In this document: positions 1-6,842 of the stretch, piece by piece
How the letters are laid out: each line of letters begins with the position of its first letter
Position numbering within the stretch: position 1 is the first letter of the stretch
From: Betaproteobacteria bacterium
GTDB taxonomy: Bacteria; Pseudomonadota; Gammaproteobacteria; Burkholderiales; Burkholderiaceae_C
Length of the DNA: 8,265 bases
Direction: 5' to 3'
Assembly: GCA_025354965.1 (NCBI GenBank)
Contig: JANXLW010000066.1
Coordinates: 1-8,265, forward strand
Program-made: the position numbers and the translations under genes
Notes under the pieces: model-generated
Seen by the model: only the letters and a program-made list of their open reading frames with translations
Told to the model about the DNA's origin: nothing
Database searches by the model: none

Positions 1-1
1 G

Positions 2-2065
2 TCAAGATTTCTCCAGCATTTCGCCGCAGCCATTTTGGGCGGGATCGCCATCCACCGTGCCAATCTGCTCAAACCCAGGTTAGCAAACGTGGTCTGGCTC
101 GGTGGGCTCGCTGTGTCGCTTGAGGTTTTTGTAGCCTACGGTAGCTTGCATCGGGAAACACTGCTGGGTCTAGCAGCGGGCCTGGCTATCGGGTATGTCA
201 TTGCCAGCCAACGCCATAGGGAAGTGCGATATTTGGTATTTGGCCTGGCGCTTTGCGCTTATATTTTTACCGTGGTAACGGCCTATCGGGGTCAGCCCCA
301 AATTTCCGGCTTTACCTGGACTCCGTTTTCGACGTTTCTTTGGCACAGCAATACCAAGGACATACCGCCACTGGCGTTTGAGGCATTGGCAATTGGTGCC
401 ATGTATTGGGCCTTTTCTTTGGGCCGTGACCACGTTCACAGACGCAAAAATTGGGGTTCATTTTGTGTGTTTTCTGTGGTCGCCTGTCTGGAGTTCATCC
501 GCGTGTTTGGATTTTCGATTCGGGGTGACACGACGACCATTTTGATGGCAGCCTTGATAGGATTAATTTTTATTTCTCAGCGCGGGCAAATGCCAGGCAA
601 AGCAACCGGCAATTTCCCGTCCGCACCGGCAAATTTCCGTCGACCGACGCGCCCGGTGAATCAATCAATCCTGCAAATTGCAAAAGCCGTATATTTGATG
701 GCTGTAGTTGCCTTTGTGGCGTATGTAGGACTGAACGGTCTGGCAAAAAATGCCCAACCCGAATGGGTCATTTTTTGGTGTTTAACGCTTTGTTTTATGC
801 TGATGGCCCATCGATTTCCAATCTTGGGCTTGTTCATTTTTATCGTTGTCGGGTATGGAATTTCGAGCCATGGCCCGCAATACGATATTTCATTGTCAAT
901 CCGACTACGGGACGGCGTCGCACTTTTGGCATTGCTCGCGCTGATGGTTTCCGGTCTTCGCGAAGGCAAATCACCGCCATGGCGGCACTATGTTGCCTAT
1001 TTGGGCATCGGCCTTTTTGTTTGGCTCGGTATTTGCACCGCTGTCGCCATTGCCAGAGGAACACCTTGGGGGCCTGTCCTTCGATTTGATCCCTCCAATT
1101 ATTTGCAAGCAGCTGCTATGTTCTACGTGGCAATGGCTGTGTTGAAAAACAAGAACGACCATGTGTGTTTGGCCTACGTGATTGTTTGCACTGTATTGGG
1201 CCGCGCCCTCGTACAGGGCATCGATGGCGTTTATCTTGAGAGTTATGTCGCAAGCCTGCTTGTGGTCGCTTTGCCCCTGTGCGGCATCGCTTTCAGCAAG
1301 CCATTCCAAAACAAATTCCCCGCCAAAATCATTGTGGGCATTTTTGCCCTTGCCATGCTTGGTTTTTTGCTGATGACGCAAAACCGCAACTCAGCGGTTG
1401 CAGCCGTTGTTGTGGTGGTGTTTGCGATCACCCAAGTGCAAGGGACTTGGTGGAAAAGGCTGATGCTGCTGATTGTCGCCGTGCTAGCAATTGCTTTGAT
1501 CACTCCGCAAGAATACCAAAATCGTTTTCGAGCCCTGTGGACTCCTCAAATGAGTCACAAAACAGCAGCGCTAGACCAGGCTACGGCCGAGGGCAGATTA
1601 AAGCTGTGGGCTGTCGCTTGGGATCTCTCAAAAGTACACCCCGTCGTGGGCGTTGGCCCTGGCAACTTTGCACATTGGTTGAAGACTCACGTTGACGGCG
1701 CAGGACGGCAGGGCTCACATGACAGCTACCTGCAAATGCTCGCTGAATCCGGGTGGATCGGTTTGATCATGTATTTGAGCTTTTTTGCGGCTGTCGCCGT
1801 CGCCCTGGCGCAGACTCGGCGCACGGACAAATCAGGCTGGCGCGGGTGCGTTGCCAAATGGCTGCAACTTTCAATTGTGGGCTACCTCGCGCTTGGGATT
1901 TTCAACAATCGGAACGATTTGGTGCTAGCCTATATTTTTGCGGGGTGGGCGGTTGCTTTGCAAATTTGTCCCCCACTGGAACGATCGTCCAAAACATTCA
2001 AACGCACGAGTTCACGGGATACCACCCACCAGGCTTTGGCGTCGCCGGAATTACGGAGCCAATAG
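2..2065 (+). CDS. VanZ-like / O-antigen ligase (Wzy_C) fusion membrane protein, 5' end outside window
   Basis: Probably an inner-membrane enzyme that polymerises or ligates lipid-linked glycan units on the periplasmic side. The frame is open to the left edge, so the TTG at 35 need not be the true start and the gene probably begins upstream. Counting from that TTG, residues 520-525 (GRLKLW), 535-545 (HPVVGVGPGNF) and 562-564 (HDS, then YLQMLAESGWIGL) form the typical Wzy_C/O-antigen ligase block, followed by more membrane helices. TQNRN before it fits the conserved arginine region of the family. The first ~190 residues hold two weakly similar helix-rich units, with SLEVF...HRETLLGLAAG and CLEFIRVF...RGDTTTILMAA, which resemble VanZ-family E-x(n)-R-x(n)-G patterns; this assignment is inference. 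A cytoplasmic-looking basic, proline-containing linker (about 185-212) separates the halves. Ligase domain confident; VanZ domain moderate; substrate unknown. Confidence 0.85.
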   Translation, partial: SRFLQHFAAAILGGIAIHRANLLKPRLANVVWLGGLAVSLEVFVAYGSLHRETLLGLAAGLAIGYVIASQRHREVRYLVFGLALCAYIFTVVTAYRGQPQISGFTWTPFSTFLWHSNTKDIPPLAFEALAIGAMYWAFSLGRDHVHRRKNWGSFCVFSVVACLEFIRVFGFSIRGDTTTILMAALIGLIFISQRGQMPGKATGNFPSAPANFRRPTRPVNQSILQIAKAVYLMAVVAFVAYVGLNGLAKNAQPEWVIFWCLTLCFMLMAHRFPILGLFIFIVVGYGISSHGPQYDISLSIRLRDGVALLALLALMVSGLREGKSPPWRHYVAYLGIGLFVWLGICTAVAIARGTPWGPVLRFDPSNYLQAAAMFYVAMAVLKNKNDHVCLAYVIVCTVLGRALVQGIDGVYLESYVASLLVVALPLCGIAFSKPFQNKFPAKIIVGIFALAMLGFLLMTQNRNSAVAAVVVVVFAITQVQGTWWKRLMLLIVAVLAIALITPQEYQNRFRALWTPQMSHKTAALDQATAEGRLKLWAVAWDLSKVHPVVGVGPGNFAHWLKTHVDGAGRQGSHDSYLQMLAESGWIGLIMYLSFFAAVAVALAQTRRTDKSGWRGCVAKWLQLSIVGYLALGIFNNRNDLVLAYIFAGWAVALQICPPLERSSKTFKRTSSRDTTHQALASPELRSQ
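2055..2058 (+). promoter_or_regulatory. Shine-Dalgarno (GGAG) for the beta-helix gene
   Basis: GGAG lies seven bases before the ATG at 2066, inside the last codons of the preceding gene. The preceding stop TAG (2063-2065) abuts this ATG directly. The site supports the chosen start and suggests that both genes are on one transcript with coupled translation. Confidence 0.6.
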
Positions 2066-3442
2066 ATGCAATGGCGCGTCCAGCTTTCGGGATGGGCCAT
2101 TGGGTTTGTATTGACGACTTTGTCAGCCGATACAACCGTAGAAGCGATATCTGGCCAGCGGCAAATTGACCTGACGTCGATGCTTGGCGGAACACCCCAC
2201 CTGGGCAAAGGGCAACAGCTTAAATCATTGCCCCCGTTGCATTACGCGCTCGACGGACGGCCCGTTGAGGCCGCTTCAAATGCAACACTCGCCCAAATTG
2301 AAAACCGTGCCACTCTCAAACAGGTATCAACGGCACAGGAACTCATGGCCGCAATCAATTCTGCAAAAGCGGGAGACATCATTCAACTTTCACCAGGTCT
2401 TTACCAAATTCGCGAAAAGGTTCGAACCCAACGCCCTGGTTACCAACATCTGCCTATATTGGTGCGGGCGGCGCAACCTAACCAGGTGGTAATTGAGTTA
2501 TTCATCAACGAAGGTTTCAACGTGTCCCACGCATTTTGGGTATTTGAAAATCTGCACATTAGAGGCGCGTGCGCTTCGCACTACCAATGCGAGCATGCCT
2601 TTCATGTGGTCGGCAAAGCACGCAGCGTGGTGATTCGCAACAATTTAATCGAAGACTTCAATGCGCACCTCAAAATCAATGGCCAAGACGGTGATTGGCC
2701 TGACCAGGGCCTCGTGCAATTCAACACCATTGCCAACAGCCAGCCCAGGCGAACAGACAGTTCCGTCACATTGATCGACATTGTGGGCGCAAGCGAATGG
2801 GTGCTCGCTGACAATGTCATCAGCAACTTCGTTAAAGACGGCAGCAATCGAATTTCATATGGCGCATTTTTTAAAGGAGCAGGCACGGGCGGGCGCATGG
2901 AACGCAATTTGGTGATCTGCACAACGAAAGACATTTCTCAAACTGGAAACCGCGTGGGCTTGTCCCTTGGCGGTGGTGGCACGGGCAAAGCCTATTGCCG
3001 CGATCAGCGCTGTGACCATGAGCACGTTGATGGGGTCATAGTCAACAACATCATCACCCATTGCAATGACAGTGGCATTGATACGAACCAAGCACAGCAT
3101 GCCTTGATTGCTCACAACACGCTTATTAACACGGGTGGCATCACCTCAAGACGAGGCAGCCAAGCAGTTAATGTTTTTGGCAATTTGATGGAAGGCAAAA
3201 TACGAACCAGGGATTCAAGTGAGCAAATGCTCGACATGAATGAACTATCGTCTTTGTCAAAAATATTTGACGCCCCCGACACCTTAAATTTGGCTTGGCG
3301 CAATCCACCCGCCAACGTCTTGCTCAACACGGCAGTTCTAGCGGATTTTTGCGGTGCCATACGACTTCACCGTACGCTGCCGGGCGCGTTTTCGTCACCG
3401 GGTGCAGCAACATCTTGTCAGTCCACTGACAATTCGCGGTAG
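2066..3442 (+). CDS. Secreted right-handed parallel beta-helix protein
   Basis: A 458-residue protein with a probable signal peptide: Arg4, then a hydrophobic stretch (about 7-20) and possible cleavage after VEA at about 27. It is therefore predicted to be periplasmic or extracellular. From about residue 86, AQELMAAINSAKAGDIIQL and PGLY match the opening rung common in PL6/chondroitinase-B-like and other right-handed beta-helix proteins. Repeated coil signatures follow: VVIRNNLIEDF, VQFNTIANS, VLADNVISNF, MERNLVICT, VIVNNIITHC, ALIAHNTLINTGG and VNVFGNLMEG. Cysteine pairs (CASHYQC, CRDQRC, and THC/ICT within coils) could form disulfides, fitting export. The C-terminal ~80 residues lose the repeat. 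Known members of this fold include polysaccharide lyases, epimerases and non-catalytic binding proteins. No catalytic site can be assigned by eye, so lyase or epimerase activity is only a possibility. It sits directly after the polymerase/ligase gene, suggesting action on the same glycan. Confidence 0.82.
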   Translation: MQWRVQLSGWAIGFVLTTLSADTTVEAISGQRQIDLTSMLGGTPHLGKGQQLKSLPPLHYALDGRPVEAASNATLAQIENRATLKQVSTAQELMAAINSAKAGDIIQLSPGLYQIREKVRTQRPGYQHLPILVRAAQPNQVVIELFINEGFNVSHAFWVFENLHIRGACASHYQCEHAFHVVGKARSVVIRNNLIEDFNAHLKINGQDGDWPDQGLVQFNTIANSQPRRTDSSVTLIDIVGASEWVLADNVISNFVKDGSNRISYGAFFKGAGTGGRMERNLVICTTKDISQTGNRVGLSLGGGGTGKAYCRDQRCDHEHVDGVIVNNIITHCNDSGIDTNQAQHALIAHNTLINTGGITSRRGSQAVNVFGNLMEGKIRTRDSSEQMLDMNELSSLSKIFDAPDTLNLAWRNPPANVLLNTAVLADFCGAIRLHRTLPGAFSSPGAATSCQSTDNSR

Positions 3443-3506
3443 CTTTGCAGACCTTGATTGCGCTCTTTTTGCAGGACGGTCTGGGCTACACTTGTTGAGG
3501 AAGTAA

Positions 3507-3605
3507 ATGATTTTGTCCTGCCGTCAATCAATCAGTTTTCGCTCGGGCAGGTTGTCAACACATTTGGCTACTCATATTCAAAAGACTGGAAAAATATGGC
3601 TGTAA
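3507..3605 (+). CDS. Possible 32-codon leader ORF overlapping the methyltransferase start
   Basis: ATG at 3507 is preceded by GAGGA (3497-3501) with five bases of spacing, one of the best ribosome-binding sites in the window. The frame runs 32 codons to TAA at 3603-3605, overlapping the proposed methyltransferase ATG (3596) by ten bases in another frame. The predicted peptide (starts MILSCRQSISF) has no recognisable domain. It might couple translation to the downstream gene, or be a chance ORF in a ~150-base gap. Low confidence. Confidence 0.2.
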   Translation: MILSCRQSISFRSGRLSTHLATHIQKTGKIWL

Positions 3606-4252
3606 ATCATTGGGATCCCACAAACCATTACAAAGAAGTTGAAATCGCAGAAAAGTATGACGCAGTCCGATTCAGCTCAATAGCCGGCAAGGTATTTAAT
3701 CGCCTGGAAAAAAACACGGTGCGCGCCGCTTTTGTTGGCATTGCGCCCGCCACTCGTATTCTTGATGTTCCGTGTGGAACGGGCCGATTGGCAGAAGAAT
3801 TGCTTGAATCTGGCTTTCAGGTTCAAGGTGTCGACATTTCTGCGGCCATGCTGGAAGTAGCGGCCAAAAAACTGGCCCGATTCGGTGACAATTTTTTGAT
3901 CACAGTCTCAGACGTTCGTGATTTGGCCAAAACTAGTGCCAAAAAATACGATGCTGCATTGTGCGCAAGGGTGCTCATGCATTTCCCACTGGATGAGCAA
4001 ATCAGCTTTCTCAAGTCGGTCGCTGCATTGACCAAAGGACGGGTCGTCTTTACGCAGTGTTACAGCTCACCCTACCAAAGATTTCGTCGAAAAATCAAAG
4101 CCATGCTCGGCCACCAACCGCCCGCCACGCATCCGATCACTGAAGCAGAGTTGCAAACCCTGTTGAAGGGAGCCGGCTTGAAGGAGTTGCGTCGCCATCG
4201 ATTCGTGCCATTGATCTCCGAAGCCATCATTGTGGTTGCAGTTCCGATTTAG
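3596..4252 (+). CDS. Class I SAM-dependent methyltransferase
   Basis: A 218-residue protein, predicted cytoplasmic, transferring a methyl group from S-adenosylmethionine to an unknown acceptor. Motif I is ILDVPCGTG at residues 55-63, followed by the acidic strand-2 end GVDIS (Asp80, expected to contact the ribose). VSDVRDL and YDAALCARVLMHF complete the Rossmann-type methyltransferase core. The C-terminal part contains a basic RFRRKIKAM stretch and a region (PITEAELQTLLKGAGL) typical of small-molecule/UbiE-like methyltransferases. The start MAVNHWDPT at 3596 has GGA five bases upstream. The frame stays open to a TTG at 3458, but that extension has no domain similarity I recognise and a poor start context. 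Placement beside polymerase and beta-helix genes suggests methylation of a glycan or its lipid-linked precursor. It converges with the flippase-kinase gene, 43 bases away. Confidence 0.85.
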   Translation: MAVNHWDPTNHYKEVEIAEKYDAVRFSSIAGKVFNRLEKNTVRAAFVGIAPATRILDVPCGTGRLAEELLESGFQVQGVDISAAMLEVAAKKLARFGDNFLITVSDVRDLAKTSAKKYDAALCARVLMHFPLDEQISFLKSVAALTKGRVVFTQCYSSPYQRFRRKIKAMLGHQPPATHPITEAELQTLLKGAGLKELRRHRFVPLISEAIIVVAVPI

Positions 4253-4278
4253 AAAATGGGTTCGCAACTTGGCCGCTG

Positions 4279-4291
4279 AACCGCTACGGTT
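4279..4291. repeat. Short inverted repeat between convergent genes
   Basis: AACCG-CTA-CGGTT is a perfect 5-bp stem with a 3-base loop, lying in the 43-base gap between the two convergent stops. Neither strand shows a T-run after it, so it is at best a weak or factor-assisted bidirectional terminator and may be chance. Confidence 0.25.
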
Positions 4292-4295
4292 ATCC

Positions 4296-6797
4296 CTATC
4301 GTTCGACGGACTTTAAAAATGCACTGACCAAGCGCTTCGTCAAATGACGGTATATCCATTTTTTGACGACGGTTTTCGGGCTTGTTTTGTTTCTCATGGT
4401 CTCAGCATGCCAAAACGACAGAAAGAGCGAGAGCCGCAGCCACTTGAAGTAGGGCTGGTTAATGGGCTGCCCAAATTGGGTGTAGCCATACCAAAATGAT
4501 CTCTTTAGCGCGGCACGCCGGAATCCGACGCGCAGCAACAGCGGCCCGTACAGCAACAAGTCCAAGTTATTCCAAAATTGCGCGGCATCATATTCGCAGG
4601 CGTTTTCATGGCGTAACTGAAAGTCGATGCCATACAGCTTGCCTTGACTGATCATAAAGTTTTCCATTTTGCAATCACCGTGCAGCCAACTGTTGGTGAC
4701 AACAAGGCCCTCAAAATCATTGAGGTGCGTCAAAAGCACTTTAAGCGCCTTGTCAAACACTCTGGACGGAACTGGCTTCGCGACCATCTTGCCAATGGAT
4801 GTCAAACGCTCGGACGCGTTGGCAACCTTATGCGAATATGGTCCTACAGTGTGGAATATGCCCAGCCACCCACCCATTTCGGAAAAGTGCGATGCTAGGT
4901 CTTGTGAAGCATGCAAACCCTCCAGAACCTTGGGCATTGACTCGCCTTCAATCCAGGACATAACAGAGATCGCATATTCGCCGTCAAAATGCACGGCGTG
5001 AGGAACAGCAAACCGATCTTGGTGCAGCATGGCCGCACTGACTTTGCTCAGAGCGGAATACTGCTGCTGTGCGGCTTCAAAGTCTGGAGCGAGATTGATG
5101 TCTCCAATTTTGCCGCCGCGAACATAAAATTTGCCAGCGAAGCGTCTGCCCTGGGCTTCGTCCAAATCGATACGGTAGATGACCGAGTTGGGTCGCACTG
5201 AAATAGGGCCTAAGACTTGAATCTTACTCACACCAAAATGTCGCGTCAGTTGCCGAATCAATTCAGGAGTGACCCTATGGCCCGTCCCTGCACCATTCAA
5301 GGCATTCTGGACTGAGTCTTCTCCCGCAGCGGGTTCGCCGGGAGGCAGGTCGATCGACTTGCGTGAAAATATTTGTCGGCCAACACTGTTGAGCTCCGCC
5401 ACCAACGGGTGCCGCACAGCGGTAAGCAGCGAATACCATGCGAGGATCGCGAAAATGCCACCGAGCGACCCATACCAATAATAGTTGCTCTCATTTTGAG
5501 GAAATAGCTGTAAGACAAGCACAACTGGCAAGCCCATCAAAAGCGAAATCAGCAGGCTTTTGCGGCTGACCTGCCAAACCTCACGCAAATTCAAGTCCAA
5601 GGCTTGTTTCAAATGCCACTGGGTATAAAAAAAATTGAAGACTGATGCACAGACTAAACCCATGGCCGCCTCCCGCAACCCAAACGGAATAACGGCAAGC
5701 AGCCCCAATACCCTTGATACCTGAACACCTATTTGTAGTTGGTGGCTGCGTTTGACCTCGCCCATGCTGGTAAGTGCCTCTTTCGAAAAAATATGAATCA
5801 ATTCAATCGCAAAGGCAAAGCACAATATTTGGGCCAAAGGTACCGACTGAAGCCACTGAAAGCCGTAGATTACATGAATCACTGAATACGCCAGCAGACC
5901 AACAATTACAATAAATGGCCAACCAACCACAGTAATATAAGAAATCACTGTCAAATAACTACTCTTAACCGAACCAGAGGCTCTGTGACTGGCAGAAAAA
6001 TAAGGCAAACAAATAGGCATCACTGCTTGCAGGACAGCACGATTGAATAGCTCAATGAGCCCGCTGGAACGGCCAAAAAAAGCAACGCTGGCCATGTCCT
6101 CTGCGCGACCGATAATGATCTCTGGGGCACCCTTGCCAATTTGCCCGAATAGCATGATGGCACTGGCATATTTGCCAAAATTAAAAACTGGCCCAACACC
6201 CTTCAAACTGGGCCAAAATGGAAAATCAGAGGGTTTGAACAACATAATGCCGATTGAATTGACAATAACACCCGCCAATGATGACCAGGCCAAACTCATA
6301 TACCCCTGTCCATATACAGCGCACACAATTGCCACTGTACACGAAGTAACGTTGCCCGCCACATTGGCAATAAATACAGGACGAAAATTGAGTATCCGCT
6401 TGAAGTAGCCAATGAGAATACCGCCAAACGGCATCAAAATTAAACCAATGGCCTGAACACGAAGTACATTGGCGATGCCTGGCTCACTGTAAAAACTAGC
6501 AACAAGTGGTGCCAGAAGCGACAATGCGCCGGCGGCACTCCACGATATTAATAAATTGATGGTCAATGCGGCTCTGATTTTTTCTGCCGTTAAATCCCGT
6601 TCCTGGACAATATAATCTGAAATTCCGAAATTCCGAAACTGAACAGCAAATCCGGTAAATATGGCTGCGACTGCAAAAATGCCCGCTTCAGTCGGAGTAA
6701 GTAAACGGGACAATACCACCGTTATAATAATTTGCAGCCCCAAAGAAATATAACTTTCAGTGGCTGAATAATAAAATGAATGGCGGATGGTTGTCAA
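4296..6797 (-). CDS. Wzx-type polysaccharide flippase fused to a C-terminal APH/choline-kinase-like domain
   Basis: One uninterrupted 833-residue frame. Residues 1 to ~475 are a polytopic membrane protein of the MOP/polysaccharide-transport type, opening with a short amphipathic stretch, VVLSRLLTPTEAG and many hydrophobic helices, as in Wzx flippases that move undecaprenyl-linked repeat units to the periplasm. After a polar, G+C-rich linker (about 475-515), the C-terminal ~320 residues show protein-kinase-like fold signatures: FAGKFYV (Lys556, likely nucleotide-binding lysine), a candidate helix-C Glu near 574, VMSWIEGESMP as hinge, HGDCKMEN (His706, Asp708, Asn713; Brenner-type catalytic loop) and GIDFQ (Asp725; metal-binding DFG equivalent). 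The catalytic set looks intact. The acceptor is unknown: a sugar, lipid-linked glycan or small alcohol is possible. The start is TTG at 6797, with only a weak AGAG upstream; no ATG lies between the upstream stop and residue 1, and this start gives the usual flippase N-terminus. It follows the deacetylase by 45 bases and is probably co-transcribed. Confidence 0.88.
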   Translation of the reverse strand: MTTIRHSFYYSATESYISLGLQIIITVVLSRLLTPTEAGIFAVAAIFTGFAVQFRNFGISDYIVQERDLTAEKIRAALTINLLISWSAAGALSLLAPLVASFYSEPGIANVLRVQAIGLILMPFGGILIGYFKRILNFRPVFIANVAGNVTSCTVAIVCAVYGQGYMSLAWSSLAGVIVNSIGIMLFKPSDFPFWPSLKGVGPVFNFGKYASAIMLFGQIGKGAPEIIIGRAEDMASVAFFGRSSGLIELFNRAVLQAVMPICLPYFSASHRASGSVKSSYLTVISYITVVGWPFIVIVGLLAYSVIHVIYGFQWLQSVPLAQILCFAFAIELIHIFSKEALTSMGEVKRSHQLQIGVQVSRVLGLLAVIPFGLREAAMGLVCASVFNFFYTQWHLKQALDLNLREVWQVSRKSLLISLLMGLPVVLVLQLFPQNESNYYWYGSLGGIFAILAWYSLLTAVRHPLVAELNSVGRQIFSRKSIDLPPGEPAAGEDSVQNALNGAGTGHRVTPELIRQLTRHFGVSKIQVLGPISVRPNSVIYRIDLDEAQGRRFAGKFYVRGGKIGDINLAPDFEAAQQQYSALSKVSAAMLHQDRFAVPHAVHFDGEYAISVMSWIEGESMPKVLEGLHASQDLASHFSEMGGWLGIFHTVGPYSHKVANASERLTSIGKMVAKPVPSRVFDKALKVLLTHLNDFEGLVVTNSWLHGDCKMENFMISQGKLYGIDFQLRHENACEYDAAQFWNNLDLLLYGPLLLRVGFRRAALKRSFWYGYTQFGQPINQPYFKWLRLSLFLSFWHAETMRNKTSPKTVVKKWIYRHLTKRLVSAFLKSVER

Positions 6798-6813
6798 AAA
6801 ATGTATCTCTGTT

Positions 6814-6825
6814 GTTTTATAAAAC
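6814..6825. repeat. 12-bp perfect palindrome upstream of flippase-kinase gene
   Basis: GTTTTATAAAAC is its own reverse complement and sits 17 bases before the TTG start of the flippase-kinase gene, in the 45-base gap after the deacetylase. It includes a TATAAA-like hexamer on the - strand but no well-spaced -35 box was found. It could be an operator half or simply AT-rich spacer; function unknown. Confidence 0.2.
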
Positions 6826-6842
6826 CAAGAACGGCATCAATT

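Noticed and set aside
971..1381. 136-codon minus-strand open frame
   Set aside because: It lies antisense within the well-supported polymerase/ligase gene and encodes a low-complexity, domain-free protein. The same applies to the other long overlapping frames at 1279-1695 and 1753-2169.
3464..3492. Promoter with TACACT at 3487-3492 ahead of the methyltransferase
   Set aside because: The -10 is fair, but no acceptable -35 hexamer lies 16-18 bases upstream; the region there is TCTTTT.
3458..3595. N-terminal extension of the methyltransferase from TTG 3458
   Set aside because: The extension has no recognisable methyltransferase sequence and a poor start context. MAVNHWDPT at 3596 has a nearby GGA and leads into a normal-length domain.
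4296..5250. Kinase-like domain read as an aminoglycoside resistance phosphotransferase
   Set aside because: The HGDCKMEN and IDFQ motifs are shared by the whole APH/choline-kinase fold. Fusion to a flippase within a glycan locus points to a glycan-related substrate, and nothing specific to antibiotic binding is visible.
5269..5524. Possible frameshift splitting the flippase-kinase protein at the linker
   Set aside because: Short frames overlap here on both strands, but the 833-codon frame has no stop, both domains are complete in it, and no alternative start with a ribosome-binding site precedes the kinase part.
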